Of a stretch of 64,000 nt of DNA, positions 36,408 to 44,910 are shown in pieces. The stretch is taken from positions 1,736,001-1,800,000 of the forward strand of contig NZ_PEEU01000001.1 of the NCBI RefSeq assembly GCF_002754195.1. The letters are read 5' to 3'. The DNA comes from Flavobacterium sp. 9. GTDB lineage: Bacteria > Bacteroidota > Bacteroidia > Flavobacteriales > Flavobacteriaceae. The notes beneath the pieces were generated by a model. The model made no database searches and was not told where the DNA came from. It worked only from the letters and a program-made list of their open reading frames with translations. The position numbers and the translations under genes are program-made. Positions within the stretch are counted from its first letter, which is position 1. Every line of letters starts with the position of its first letter.

Positions 36408-38702
36408 CTACTTCAATTCAAAACCACTTTCCAAACCATTCTCAGAACTTCCTCCAACCATAATTTTAAAAGTTGCCGGTTCAACTAAATAATTTCCATC
36501 ATTATCATAAAAACCAAGTTCTTCATCTGTCAAAGTAAAAGTTACTGTTTTAGTTTCTCCTTTTTTCAAATTAACTAACTCAAAACCTTTAAGCTCTTTT
36601 ATTGGTCGAACAATACTCGCATATTGATCATGAATGTACAATTGAACGACTTCTTTTCCGTCATAATTTCCTGAATTCGTAACAGTAACATTCACTTGTA
36701 CATTTTCTCCTTTTGCAAAAGCAGTTTTATTTAATTTCAAATCTTTATAATCAAATTTGGTATAACTCAAACCAAAACCAAACGGAAACTGAGGTGTTTT
36801 TGCAATATCAGTATAATGTGACCAAAACACATTTTTGTCAACATCTGTTGGTCTTCCTGTACTGTATTTATTATAGTAAATTGGAACCTGACCTACATTT
36901 CTAGGGAAAGACATAGGCAATTTTCCACTCGGGTTATAATCTCCGTATAAAACCTGTGCAACAGCATTTCCGGCTTGAGTTCCTAACTGCCAAGCTTCAA
37001 CAATAGCAGGAATATGCTCTGCAGCCCAAGGAATACTCAACGGACGACCATTATTCAAAACCAAAACAATATTTGGGTTTACTTTATAAATTTCTTCCAA
37101 TAATTCCTGTTGAACTCCAGGCAAATTAAGATCCGTTCTACTACGTCCTTCTCCACTCTGAAAACCATGTTCTCCCAAAACCATCACAACAACATCGGCG
37201 TTTTTGGCAGCTGTTTTTGCAGCCTCAAATCCGCTTTTATCAGTTGTATTAAAAATTACCTCATCTAAGAAACTTGTTTTTCCAACAACCAAATCGGCGC
37301 CTTTTTCAAACGTCAATTGATTGTCTTTATATTGCTGCATTCCTTCCAAAACCGAAACTGCCATATTATTATCCGATGCAATTCTCCAACTTCCCAAGGG
37401 ACTATTTTTATCGTTTACCAAAGCACCAATCAAAACAATCTTTTGACCTGATTTTTTTAGCGGAAGCAAATTCTTTTCATTTTTCAACAATACAATTGAC
37501 TTCTTCGCCATATCAAGAACTCCGTCATTATTGGCTTTACTTCCAACAACCGCTTTTTCACGTTTCTCATCGCAATATCTGTAAGGATCGTCAAACAATC
37601 CCAATTCAAATTTGACACGCAAAATCCTGCGAACTGCATCATCAACCAAAGCTTCTTTAACCTTTCCTTCCTTAACTAATGCCGCTAATTTTGCCACATA
37701 CAAATACGATTCCATATCCATGTCAGAACCTGCAATTACCGCTTTTGCCGTTGCATCGTCTTCGTCTTTTGCATAACCGTGTGCAATCATTTCACGAATC
37801 GAAGCATAATCCGAAATCACAAAACCATCGAACTTCCATTTTCCTTTTAGAATATCTCTTTGCAAAAATGCATTTCCGGTTGCCGGAACACCATTAAGCG
37901 TATTAAACGAATTCATAAACGTACGAACTCCAGCGTCAACCGTCGCTTTAAAAGGTGGTAAAACTGAGTTATATAATTTAGAATTACTAATATCCACAAT
38001 ATTATATTCCAATCCAGCTTCAACATAACCGTATGCAGCAAAGTGTTTCGCACAAGCTGCAATCGTGTTCACTTTAGCCAAATCAGTGATTGTTTCTCCT
38101 TGAAAACCTTTCACTCTTGCAATCGCAATTTTACTTCCCAAATACGGATCTTCACCCGCGCCTTCCATCACGCGACCCCAACGTGCATCATTTGCAATGT
38201 CAACATTTGGACCAAAAGTCCAGTTAATTCCAGATGCCGAAGCTTCATCTGCCGCAATCGCCGCCGACTTTTTAATCGCTTCCAAATCCCAACTCGCAGC
38301 TTCTGCCAACGGAATTGGACTCAACGTTTTATAACCATGAATAACGTCAAAACCAATAATCAACGGAATTCCCAAACGAGTTTCTTCAACTGCTATTTTC
38401 TGAACCGCACGAACTTCTTTCACACCGCGAACCGTAAGCATTGAACCAACCCAACCTTTTCGCAAATGTTCGTATTTCAACTCCGCCGTTCCGCCTTTTG
38501 GAACTGGTCCGGTAACATCCCAAAATCCGTTATATTGATTCATTTGCCCCACTTTTTCCTCCAAAGTCATCAATGGCAAAAGAAGATCAATACGTTCCTC
38601 TACAGTTTTATTTTTATCCAAATAAGGCTTTTTCTGTGCATTCATATTTCCAACAGTAAACAGGGCAAAAATCCCAATTGTTATTATTTTTTGATTTTTC
38701 AT
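36408..38702 (-). CDS. bglX: GH3 beta-glucosidase BglX
   Basis: 764 residues: signal peptide (about 1-22), GH3 N-terminal barrel with nucleophile Asp298 in FVISDYAS, GH3 C-terminal domain (about 395-620) and a fibronectin III-like domain at the C-terminus (about 670-755). The sequence pattern (KHFAAYGYVEAGLEYN, WAEASAS-type loops, GEHGFQSGEGRSRTDL, GWPFG-type FPFGFGLSYT) is that of periplasmic BglX. It removes terminal beta-linked glucose, and some relatives mannose, from oligosaccharides; here it would trim glucosyl ends of glucomannan fragments. Upstream is a 530-nt repeat-rich gap; downstream a concentric palindrome, so it stands apart from its neighbours. Confidence 0.95.
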   Translation of the reverse strand: MKNQKIITIGIFALFTVGNMNAQKKPYLDKNKTVEERIDLLLPLMTLEEKVGQMNQYNGFWDVTGPVPKGGTAELKYEHLRKGWVGSMLTVRGVKEVRAVQKIAVEETRLGIPLIIGFDVIHGYKTLSPIPLAEAASWDLEAIKKSAAIAADEASASGINWTFGPNVDIANDARWGRVMEGAGEDPYLGSKIAIARVKGFQGETITDLAKVNTIAACAKHFAAYGYVEAGLEYNIVDISNSKLYNSVLPPFKATVDAGVRTFMNSFNTLNGVPATGNAFLQRDILKGKWKFDGFVISDYASIREMIAHGYAKDEDDATAKAVIAGSDMDMESYLYVAKLAALVKEGKVKEALVDDAVRRILRVKFELGLFDDPYRYCDEKREKAVVGSKANNDGVLDMAKKSIVLLKNEKNLLPLKKSGQKIVLIGALVNDKNSPLGSWRIASDNNMAVSVLEGMQQYKDNQLTFEKGADLVVGKTSFLDEVIFNTTDKSGFEAAKTAAKNADVVVMVLGEHGFQSGEGRSRTDLNLPGVQQELLEEIYKVNPNIVLVLNNGRPLSIPWAAEHIPAIVEAWQLGTQAGNAVAQVLYGDYNPSGKLPMSFPRNVGQVPIYYNKYSTGRPTDVDKNVFWSHYTDIAKTPQFPFGFGLSYTKFDYKDLKLNKTAFAKGENVQVNVTVTNSGNYDGKEVVQLYIHDQYASIVRPIKELKGFELVNLKKGETKTVTFTLTDEELGFYDNDGNYLVEPATFKIMVGGSSENGLESGFELK

Positions 38703-38758
38703 AATGTTTTTTTTAAAGGAGCTAAGGGACTGAGATACTAAGGTTCTAAGTTTAATTT

Positions 38759-38855
38759 GGGCGTGTCCCGCCGAAAAAGGCGGGTCGGGCTATGCGTTTC
38801 AAGTCCTCGCACTTCCTTCGTCAGGCTGTGGGCTTTTCTCTTCTATCCCTCACGC
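38759..38855. repeat. GGGCGTG...TATCCCTCACGC palindromic element
   Basis: GCGTG (38761-38765) pairs with CACGC (38851-38855) at the ends; inside, CCCGCC (38767-38772) pairs with GGCGGG (38779-38784). GC content is far above its surroundings. From memory, elements with the same GGGCGTG...GGTCGGGC...TATCCCT frame are common in Bacteroidota genomes; only one copy is in this window. Confidence 0.65.
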
Positions 38856-38910
38856 GAACGGCAAACGAGAATGTTTTGTTTCCAAAAGAAAAACTTCAAT
38901 TTCCACAATC

Positions 38911-39014
38911 TTGTCATTTCGACGGAGGAGAAATCACACACGTAACTCGACAAAGATTGGCGACTTTGATTACGGAATTTCTAGTGTGATTTCTCCCTTC
39001 GGTCGAAATGACAA
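38911..39014. repeat. TGTCATTTCGACGG long inverted repeat, copy 2
   Basis: Left arm 38911-38939 and right arm 38983-39014 are inverted copies with small differences (CGACGGAGGAG against CGACCGAAGGGAG). The core contains TCGACAAAGATTGGCGA as in copy 1 at 33426-33527. Confidence 0.88.
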
Positions 39015-39235
39015 AAAAAAAGCTTAATTTCCAATCTTTGTCGAGTTTCTTGCGGAGATTCCTCGTTCCTCGGAATGACAAACTTTATGTTTCACTTTCC
39101 GGGACTTCAACTTCGCTCAGTCTGACAAAAATGAAACGTAACAACAAGAAAAATCTGCGTCAATCCGTTACATCAGTAAAATCCGTGGGCAAAAAAATCT
39201 ATCCCGAGGCTTCGGGACTAAAATCTAAAATTCCT

Positions 39236-40615
39236 CTACTCCGAAACAAAACAAGAAGCCGGCAAATTTGCTTTATTAAACAAATCTGACTGAATTGTAT
39301 TTCCCCATGCAAATCTTACTTTTACAGGATTTGGAACTTTTTTACTCGTCAAAATCACCTGATTATTTTTTATAGAAGCTTCTGCGGGATAGAAAACTCC
39401 ATCGGTTCCAGCCACTTCAAACTGATTCGAAATTTTGTTCTTAAAGTACAATCCTTCTGAATAATCAAACGAAATGATTACTTTGTTTTTCTCTATTTTA
39501 AGATCTCTAAAAAGTGGTCCGTTTACCACATTATTATTCGTCTTATAAACTTCGGCTAAAGCCAAATTTGCCAAACGAATTCCAACCGACTTTTTATTCT
39601 TTGGATGAATATCTATAGTATCCGAAATATCACTTGTCAGAACCATTCCTGTCTTTGGAACTTCTTTCAGGATTTTTCTTTGTGAATCTCTTACCGTGAC
39701 ATTAGAGAAGTTATTGCTGCCCGTTTTATACGGCGCAATCTGAACGAAATAAAAAGGAAATTCTTCTTGCCAAACTTTCCTCCAAGAAGTAATCAAAGTC
39801 GATAATGTTTTATCATAAACCAATGAACCAACATTCGATTCGCCTTGATACCAAAGCGTTCCCGCAATCTTGAAACCCACAAACGGATAAATCATCGCAT
39901 TGTAAGCGCGTCCAGGTTGGCGAGGTCCATATTCTTGTTCGTTGAGTTTTTTGGCATTTTCTAATAAAACCGGATCATTCTGAACGACTTCTTCCGGCAT
40001 CCAGATTTCAGCAGGAGTTCCGCCCCAGTTAGAAGAAATTAATCCAATTGGGACATTTTTTAAATCTTCGCGCAAGCGTTTGGCAAAGAAATAACCAATT
40101 GCGCTAAAGTATTTCATGGTTTCCGGAGTCGATTCTGTCCAGTTTCCTAATAGGTTATTTTGCGGAGTTGTAGCGGTTAATTTCGGAACTAAGAAAAAAC
40201 GAATATTGGAATTCGTGGCATTTTTCATTTCTTCTTCACCATTATCGATTCCCCAACTTGCAGACATTTCCATATTAGATTGTCCGGAACAAATCCAAAC
40301 TTCACCAATTAAAATGTTTTTAAGAACAACTTCATTATATCCTTTTATAGAAATGGTGTAAGGTCCTCCGGCTTCGGGAGTTTTTACATGAAGTTCCCAT
40401 TGCGCCTGATTGTTTGCTACAACTTTATATTCCTGATTGTTCCAGCTCGAAACCAGTTTGATTTCTTCCTTAGGATTTGCCCAACCCCAAATCTTCACTT
40501 CGGAGTTGCGTTGTAAAACCATATTGTCGCCAAAAATATTCGGAAGCGTAACGTTTGCCATCATAGTACTGGAAATCATCAGAATGAAAACAAACTTAAA
40601 TATATTATTTTTCAT
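39236..40615 (-). CDS. Sialate O-acetylesterase-like (SASA) carbohydrate esterase
   Basis: 459 residues with a signal peptide (about 1-20), an N-terminal beta domain beginning VTLPNIFGDNMVLQRNSEV and an SGNH/SASA catalytic domain. The nucleophile Ser113 is in WICSGQSNMEM, and WYQGESNV marks a later conserved block. Family members remove O-acetyl groups from sugars; with a CE2 gene overlapping it by 11 nt and mannanases nearby, acetyl groups on mannan are the likely substrate rather than sialic acid, since no other sialic acid genes are present. It is the downstream member of the esterase pair. Confidence 0.9.
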   Translation of the reverse strand: MKNNIFKFVFILMISSTMMANVTLPNIFGDNMVLQRNSEVKIWGWANPKEEIKLVSSWNNQEYKVVANNQAQWELHVKTPEAGGPYTISIKGYNEVVLKNILIGEVWICSGQSNMEMSASWGIDNGEEEMKNATNSNIRFFLVPKLTATTPQNNLLGNWTESTPETMKYFSAIGYFFAKRLREDLKNVPIGLISSNWGGTPAEIWMPEEVVQNDPVLLENAKKLNEQEYGPRQPGRAYNAMIYPFVGFKIAGTLWYQGESNVGSLVYDKTLSTLITSWRKVWQEEFPFYFVQIAPYKTGSNNFSNVTVRDSQRKILKEVPKTGMVLTSDISDTIDIHPKNKKSVGIRLANLALAEVYKTNNNVVNGPLFRDLKIEKNKVIISFDYSEGLYFKNKISNQFEVAGTDGVFYPAEASIKNNQVILTSKKVPNPVKVRFAWGNTIQSDLFNKANLPASCFVSE

Positions 40616-41693
40616 TTAGTAACTTTTTTAAAAATGGAGCATATTCATCTGCCAGAACTTTATGATCTGCAACATCCGGATGTCCTAAACAGCCTTTCGG
40701 TGTCATTGGTTTAAATTTGAAAATCAGAATTTCTTTATGCGGTTTATCATTCGCAAAAGCGGCTTTTACTTTGTTCAGACAATCTTCAAAAACAATCGCT
40801 CTGTCTCCGCCAACCATTGGACTATTTGTTATCACAATCTGAGCATTCGGATTGTGTTTATAAAGCATTTTGATAAAATTGATGTAATTCGAAATATACT
40901 TTTCGGCATTAAAAGGCAAACGTTCTTTTTTTCCATCTCCGCCCGAAAAATCATTGGTTCCTAAAGCAATACTGATAATATTTGGCTGAAAAGCAAAATC
41001 ATATTTGGTTTTCGAAGGATCTTTTGTTAAATATAAATTTTCATAAACATCGGGCATAATCGCTTCATCTTTATTCTCATCATTCCAATTGCGATACATT
41101 CCAATTCCTGAAACGGAACTTACTAAATAATCAACATCAATTTCTCTTGAAATTCTTGGACCATAAGCATAATAACCCTTATGATGATCCATATATTCGC
41201 CTTTATCACAATCGACTGAATCGCTCGCTGCTGCACAAGTAATAGAATCTCCAATAAATTCGATTTTCTTTTTCTTTTTTGCAGAAATTGTAGTCAGTTT
41301 TGCTGTGGTTCCGGCAAATAAAATATTCCCGCTTTGTGCTTCGGTATTTTTATAAACTTCTAAAAGATGTACTTTTTTCTTTGCCGTAACTTTTATAGGA
41401 AAAGATTGTGCTGCACCTTTTTCGATTCTTATTTTACCAATATATTTTCCGTCCAGAACTATTGAAGCATAATTATGATGTTCATAAGAATCTATACTTT
41501 TAAGTGAAATCGAACATTCATTTCCTGTAAAATTAAAAGAAACAGAAGAAGCTGTTCCAATTAAGACAACATTATTGTTTTGAAGCTTTTCAACCCGACC
41601 GGCGTATAGAAATTTATTATTTTTGGTTTGTGAAATGGAAGTTGCCGAAATCAGCAAAAACAAACTTAAAAGGGCTATTTTTTTGAGAAACAT
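40605..41693 (-). CDS. CE2-like acetylesterase (GDSL/SGNH)
   Basis: 362 residues: signal peptide (about 1-21), N-terminal beta-sandwich (about 28-135) and SGNH hydrolase domain. The nucleophile Ser150 is in IEFIGDSITC; ALGTNDFSGGDG and GCLGHPDVADH supply the other blocks, the last with the catalytic His. The beta-sandwich plus SGNH order is that of carbohydrate esterase family 2, which de-acetylates xylan, mannan and cello-oligosaccharides. Its stop overlaps the start of the SASA esterase gene by 11 nt, indicating translational coupling. A TATATTTG box lies about 32 nt upstream of the ATG. Confidence 0.9.
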   Translation of the reverse strand: MFLKKIALLSLFLLISATSISQTKNNKFLYAGRVEKLQNNNVVLIGTASSVSFNFTGNECSISLKSIDSYEHHNYASIVLDGKYIGKIRIEKGAAQSFPIKVTAKKKVHLLEVYKNTEAQSGNILFAGTTAKLTTISAKKKKKIEFIGDSITCAAASDSVDCDKGEYMDHHKGYYAYGPRISREIDVDYLVSSVSGIGMYRNWNDENKDEAIMPDVYENLYLTKDPSKTKYDFAFQPNIISIALGTNDFSGGDGKKERLPFNAEKYISNYINFIKMLYKHNPNAQIVITNSPMVGGDRAIVFEDCLNKVKAAFANDKPHKEILIFKFKPMTPKGCLGHPDVADHKVLADEYAPFLKKLLNEK

Positions 41694-41724
41694 AATTTAT
41701 TTGTTAAAATACAAATACGATTCA

Positions 41725-41732
41725 CAAATATA
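41725..41732 (-). promoter_or_regulatory. -7 box for the esterase operon (TATATTTG)
   Basis: Minus-strand TAnnTTTG match 32 nt upstream of the CE2 start. No TTG -33 box was found at normal spacing. Confidence 0.45.
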
Positions 41733-41804
41733 TTTGAAATGAAGTATATAGAAAGATACTAAAACATCAAAAGGCAATAAAAAAACACCAAAATTATAAG
41801 ACTA

Positions 41805-41885
41805 TTTTATCGTTTTTATCGTTAGTTAATGAACTACATTGCAAACGATATCCTTTATCGCTCAAAAGCAACGATAATCTTTATC
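41805..41885. promoter_or_regulatory. Cluster of TTATCG / CGATAA-type hexamers between divergent genes
   Basis: The gap between the CE2 and NlpC/P60 genes contains TTATCG at about 41808, 41817 and 41855 and AACGAT at about 41842 and 41869, several as TATCGTT/AACGATA. The repeated half-sites could be a regulator-binding region. Confidence 0.3.
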
Positions 41886-41912
41886 AATTAAATTTCACAT
41901 TATCTCTTAAAA

Positions 41913-42422
41913 ATGAAATCAACCTTTTATGTTGCGTTTGCAGCAATTCTTATATTATCGTCTTTTACTATAAAAACAAAAACTACTTTTGAAGTAAGTT
42001 CTATTGAAGTGACACAAAATAAAATAGATAGAGATTCTATTATTCTTTATGCAAAAAAATATTTGGGAACACCTTATTTATATGCGGGAAATGACCCGAA
42101 AAAAGGATTTGATTGTTCTGGTTTTGTAAATTATATTTTTAAAAATTACAACATTACTTTACCGAGAAGTTCTAGCGGTTTTAAAAATTTAGGCACAAAA
42201 TTATCTCCCGAAGATTTTAAAGTGGGAGATATTTTAGTTTTTTATGGTTACAAGAACAAAACAATTGTTGGTCACGTTGGGATTATTTGTGAGGCAAATG
42301 GAATGCATTCAAAATTTATTCACGCTTCTTCTGGAAAAGCCGGAAGTGTAACTATTAGCGATTTAGATTCTGACCATTATAGCAAACGTTATTATAAATG
42401 TATTGATGTGATTTCTAAATAG
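41913..42422 (+). CDS. NlpC/P60 cell-wall peptidase
   Basis: 169 residues: N-terminal signal/hydrophobic stretch (about 5-20) and a single NlpC/P60 domain with catalytic Cys68 in KGFDCSGFVNY, His121 in VGHVGII and a third residue near His137 in FIHASS. These enzymes cut peptide bonds in peptidoglycan stems, often gamma-D-Glu-diaminopimelate. No substrate-binding SH3 domain is present, so it is a minimal secreted form. It stands alone, divergent from the esterase pair and convergent with an L,D-transpeptidase gene. Confidence 0.92.
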   Translation: MKSTFYVAFAAILILSSFTIKTKTTFEVSSIEVTQNKIDRDSIILYAKKYLGTPYLYAGNDPKKGFDCSGFVNYIFKNYNITLPRSSSGFKNLGTKLSPEDFKVGDILVFYGYKNKTIVGHVGIICEANGMHSKFIHASSGKAGSVTISDLDSDHYSKRYYKCIDVISK

Positions 42423-42425
42423 ATT

Positions 42426-42534
42426 TTTTGCACGCAGATTTAAAAGGATTTAAACAGATGTACGCAGATTTATTTATTGTAATATCTCAAAAAAACAATT
42501 AAACCTGTCTCAATCTGCTAGATCTGCGGGCAAA
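42426..42534. repeat. CGCAGATT-type inverted repeat
   Basis: TTTTGCACGCAGATT (42426-42440) is roughly inverted as AGATCTGCGGGCAAA (42520-42534). ACGCAGATTT also occurs as a direct repeat inside the left half. It fills the gap between two convergent cell-wall genes. Confidence 0.7.
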
Positions 42535-42560
42535 TTAATGTCGTTTACTCGCAAATAATT

Positions 42561-44141
42561 TTATTCTTCTGTCAATAGTTTTATCAAACTTTCGTCTCTT
42601 TGATAAACGTCTTTATAGAAATTCAGATTTCCTTTTCTATCTACCCAAGCAGTAAAATATCCAATATAAACAGGAACTTTCTTTTTTAAGCTATACCAAC
42701 TTTCTTTTCCGGCATGCATTGCTTTATCGATTCGAGCAGGAGTCCATGAAGGATCTTGTTTTAAAAGTTCAATAGCTAAATCTCTTGGCTTTCCTACGCG
42801 AACGCATCCATGGCTAAAAGCTCTGTTTTCTCTTTCGAATAAACTTTTTGCCGGTGTATCGTGTAAGTAAATATTATTCGAATTTGGAAACAAAAATTTC
42901 ACTAAACCAAGCGAATTATTTTTTCCAGGCAACTGGCGAACGGCGCCATTATTCCACTCTAGATTTTTCTGAGCCAAATAATTCTTGTTTTTTGCCATTC
43001 CGGGTTTTATCTCTTTATTGATAATGCTCGTAGGAACATTCCAATACGGACTAAAAACAATATTGTTCATCATTCCGCTAAAAATAACCGTTTGAGTCAT
43101 TGCTTTTCCAACTACAACTGGCGATACAAAAGCAATTTGGTGATCTCGAATTAAATACAATCTAAACTCCGGAATATTAACTTCTATATATTCCTGACCT
43201 TTCTCAAGCGCAGGATCAATCCATCTGCAACGCTCCATATTGGCAATAATCGTTTTGATTCTGTCTGAAACCGGAATATTCATTTCGGCAATATGTTCTG
43301 GTAAAATTGTGTTTTTTGGAGTTAATCCGTGATGCGTTTCAAAGTTTTTGACCGCTGAAATTAAAGTCGAATCACAAATATTGCTTTTACTGTTTTCTTT
43401 AAGATCGCCACCAATATAAAGTCTTTCTCTAATTTGCCCGATTGCTGGAACAGAATCACCAATTTTTAAACTTTTAAAATCATCTCCAACTTCAATTGTT
43501 TTCCAGCCTCCTTTTTTTTCAATTTCTCTATATTCATGAAGTGCATCACGAAGTTTGTAATATTGACTGAACATTTTACTCTTTTTGTCATCACTTATAG
43601 TCGCCTTTTTATAAATGGAATCTGAAAAGACCCGATAATTGACTTTTTTTCGGGGTAAAAGCCATTCTAATGATTTGGTGGTTTTTTCGTCTACGCCAGA
43701 TACTTTCTGAACATAGTAGAAATACAAATTGGTAATCATCAAATCTGTGTCTGCTTTCGATAATTTATTATCATCTAGATGATCAAAAATAGGATTGATT
43801 TTTTCATTATACGGAAAATTAGCCTTCAACCCTTCTCTATCTAATCCTTTGTATTTACTAAATAAATTACTTGCAAACTCAACAATTCCTTTATTGTCAA
43901 GCCACAATTGAGTAGATTTATTTTTCTTGTATAAAGCAAAAACATCGTTTTGAAATTTCTCCAATTTGGGATACGCTTGATAAAAAGCAGCAATTTTAGA
44001 ACTATCGATTGAGATTTTTAGTTCTGGTATTACTTTTTCTACGGTCTTTTTCAATTCTTCTTCCTTTTTTTCTGCTTTAGAATTACAAGAAACAGCAGCA
44101 AAAAGAAGCACAACAGCAGCAAGCGAATACAAAATTTTCAT
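42561..44141 (-). CDS. L,D-transpeptidase (YcbB/YkuD type) lipoprotein
   Basis: 526 residues. The lipobox FAAVSC near residue 19 suggests lipid anchoring. A long N-terminal helical region (about 40-215), a peptidoglycan-binding-like segment (about 225-285) and a YkuD catalytic domain (about 318-470) with His427 in IYLHDTP and Cys446 in FSHGCVRVG. The domain order is that of YcbB (LdtD), which forms 3-3 cross-links between diaminopimelate residues. Monocistronic and minus-strand; next to an NlpC/P60 gene but convergent with it. Confidence 0.93.
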   Translation of the reverse strand: MKILYSLAAVVLLFAAVSCNSKAEKKEEELKKTVEKVIPELKISIDSSKIAAFYQAYPKLEKFQNDVFALYKKNKSTQLWLDNKGIVEFASNLFSKYKGLDREGLKANFPYNEKINPIFDHLDDNKLSKADTDLMITNLYFYYVQKVSGVDEKTTKSLEWLLPRKKVNYRVFSDSIYKKATISDDKKSKMFSQYYKLRDALHEYREIEKKGGWKTIEVGDDFKSLKIGDSVPAIGQIRERLYIGGDLKENSKSNICDSTLISAVKNFETHHGLTPKNTILPEHIAEMNIPVSDRIKTIIANMERCRWIDPALEKGQEYIEVNIPEFRLYLIRDHQIAFVSPVVVGKAMTQTVIFSGMMNNIVFSPYWNVPTSIINKEIKPGMAKNKNYLAQKNLEWNNGAVRQLPGKNNSLGLVKFLFPNSNNIYLHDTPAKSLFERENRAFSHGCVRVGKPRDLAIELLKQDPSWTPARIDKAMHAGKESWYSLKKKVPVYIGYFTAWVDRKGNLNFYKDVYQRDESLIKLLTEE

Positions 44142-44270
44142 AATAATATTTTTAATAAAAATAGAAAAGTTTTATTGAAAACAAATCATCTGCAGAAAAA
44201 ATAATACTGGCTTTACAATCTCTGAAATTATCAAAACTCAGTTGTGATTTTATTTAACTACAAGGCACAA

Positions 44271-44303
44271 AAAAACTCCAAACATGGCACATTTGGAGTT
44301 TTT
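44271..44303 (-). terminator. Terminator of the DUF1573 gene
   Basis: AAAAACTCCAAA (44271-44282) pairs perfectly with TTTGGAGTTTTT (44292-44303), just downstream of the minus-strand DUF1573 stop. Confidence 0.8.
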
Positions 44304-44328
44304 CGCTTTATAACCAACCTTTAATTAT

Positions 44329-44745
44329 TTAAATAACCGTTCCTTTTAAAGTAAGGATTTTTGGCGCCGTTTCGGCACTTGTTGTTACAGTAACTGTTTT
44401 TGTAAAACCACCTTTATTAGCGGCATTATAAGTTGCTGTTACTTTAGCCGTTTTACCAGGTAAAATTGGCTCTTTTGTATAATCTGTTGCAGTACAACCG
44501 CAAGATCCCTGAACATTCGTAATTACAACAGCAGTTTTTCCTGTGTTTTTAAATTCGTAAACAATCGCTTTTGGAGTTCCTTGTGGAATTTGTCCAACAT
44601 CAATAGTTTCAGCTTTCCAAACAATAGTTGAAGCATCAAAAGTTGCTATATTCGTTTCAGAAACTAATGCTTTTACCGGTGCAATTGCTGAAAAAGACAT
44701 TAGTCCTAAAGCTAGTGCTAACATCGAAATTTTAATAATTCTCAT
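44329..44745 (-). CDS. DUF1573 domain exported protein
   Basis: 138 residues with a signal peptide (about 1-26) and one DUF1573 domain (about 42-138), an Ig-like/ASH-type fold recognised by VYEFKNTGKTAVVITNVQ, the GSCGCTATDYTKEPILPG block and an ending like LTLKGTVI. DUF1573 proteins are abundant in Bacteroidota and are exported; their molecular role is not established. It is monocistronic, divergent from a sensor kinase gene, with a clear terminator. Confidence 0.92.
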   Translation of the reverse strand: MRIIKISMLALALGLMSFSAIAPVKALVSETNIATFDASTIVWKAETIDVGQIPQGTPKAIVYEFKNTGKTAVVITNVQGSCGCTATDYTKEPILPGKTAKVTATYNAANKGGFTKTVTVTTSAETAPKILTLKGTVI

Positions 44746-44910
44746 AGTTCTTTATTTTAAATGGTTTATAGTTCAAATTTTATATTCCAAAAGTACTTCA
44801 GACAAAATCAAATCGCTGTTAACCGCTTTCAAATCTTTGTTAACGAGTTGTTAATCGCTATTTTTAACTATAATTTTGATTAATATTACACTCTTTAAAA
44901 CACCTTTTTC

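Larger units (their letters stand above)
38703..39235. other. Repeat-packed intergenic region upstream of bglX
   Basis: 533 nt with no credible gene. From left to right: a run of CTAAGGnnCTnAG-like units (about 38716-38752); the GGGCGTG-CCCGCC element (38759-38855); the second TGTCATTTCGACGG inverted repeat (38911-39014); an inverted fragment of that repeat's core (about 39030-39056); a TTCAACTTCGCTCAGTCTGA fragment (about 39107); and an AAAATCTGCGTCAATCCG-type fragment (about 39149). Short open frames here are by-products of the repeats. Confidence 0.7.

Noticed and set aside
36254..36463. Plus-strand open frame ending in bglX
   Set aside because: Built from the right half of the nested palindrome and antisense to the bglX 3' end.
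33426..39014. Composite transposon bounded by the TGTCATTTCGACGG repeats
   Set aside because: No transposase or target duplication is seen and the enclosed genes are coherent PUL genes plus an aldo/keto reductase; the copies are better read as separate short elements.
38757..39289. Several short open frames between bglX and the esterase gene
   Set aside because: All are translations of stacked repeats; none has a plausible N-terminus or length.
39236..40615. Sialic acid metabolism
   Set aside because: The name of the esterase family suggests it, but no sialidase, lyase, epimerase or sialic acid transporter is nearby; the mannan context explains the gene better.
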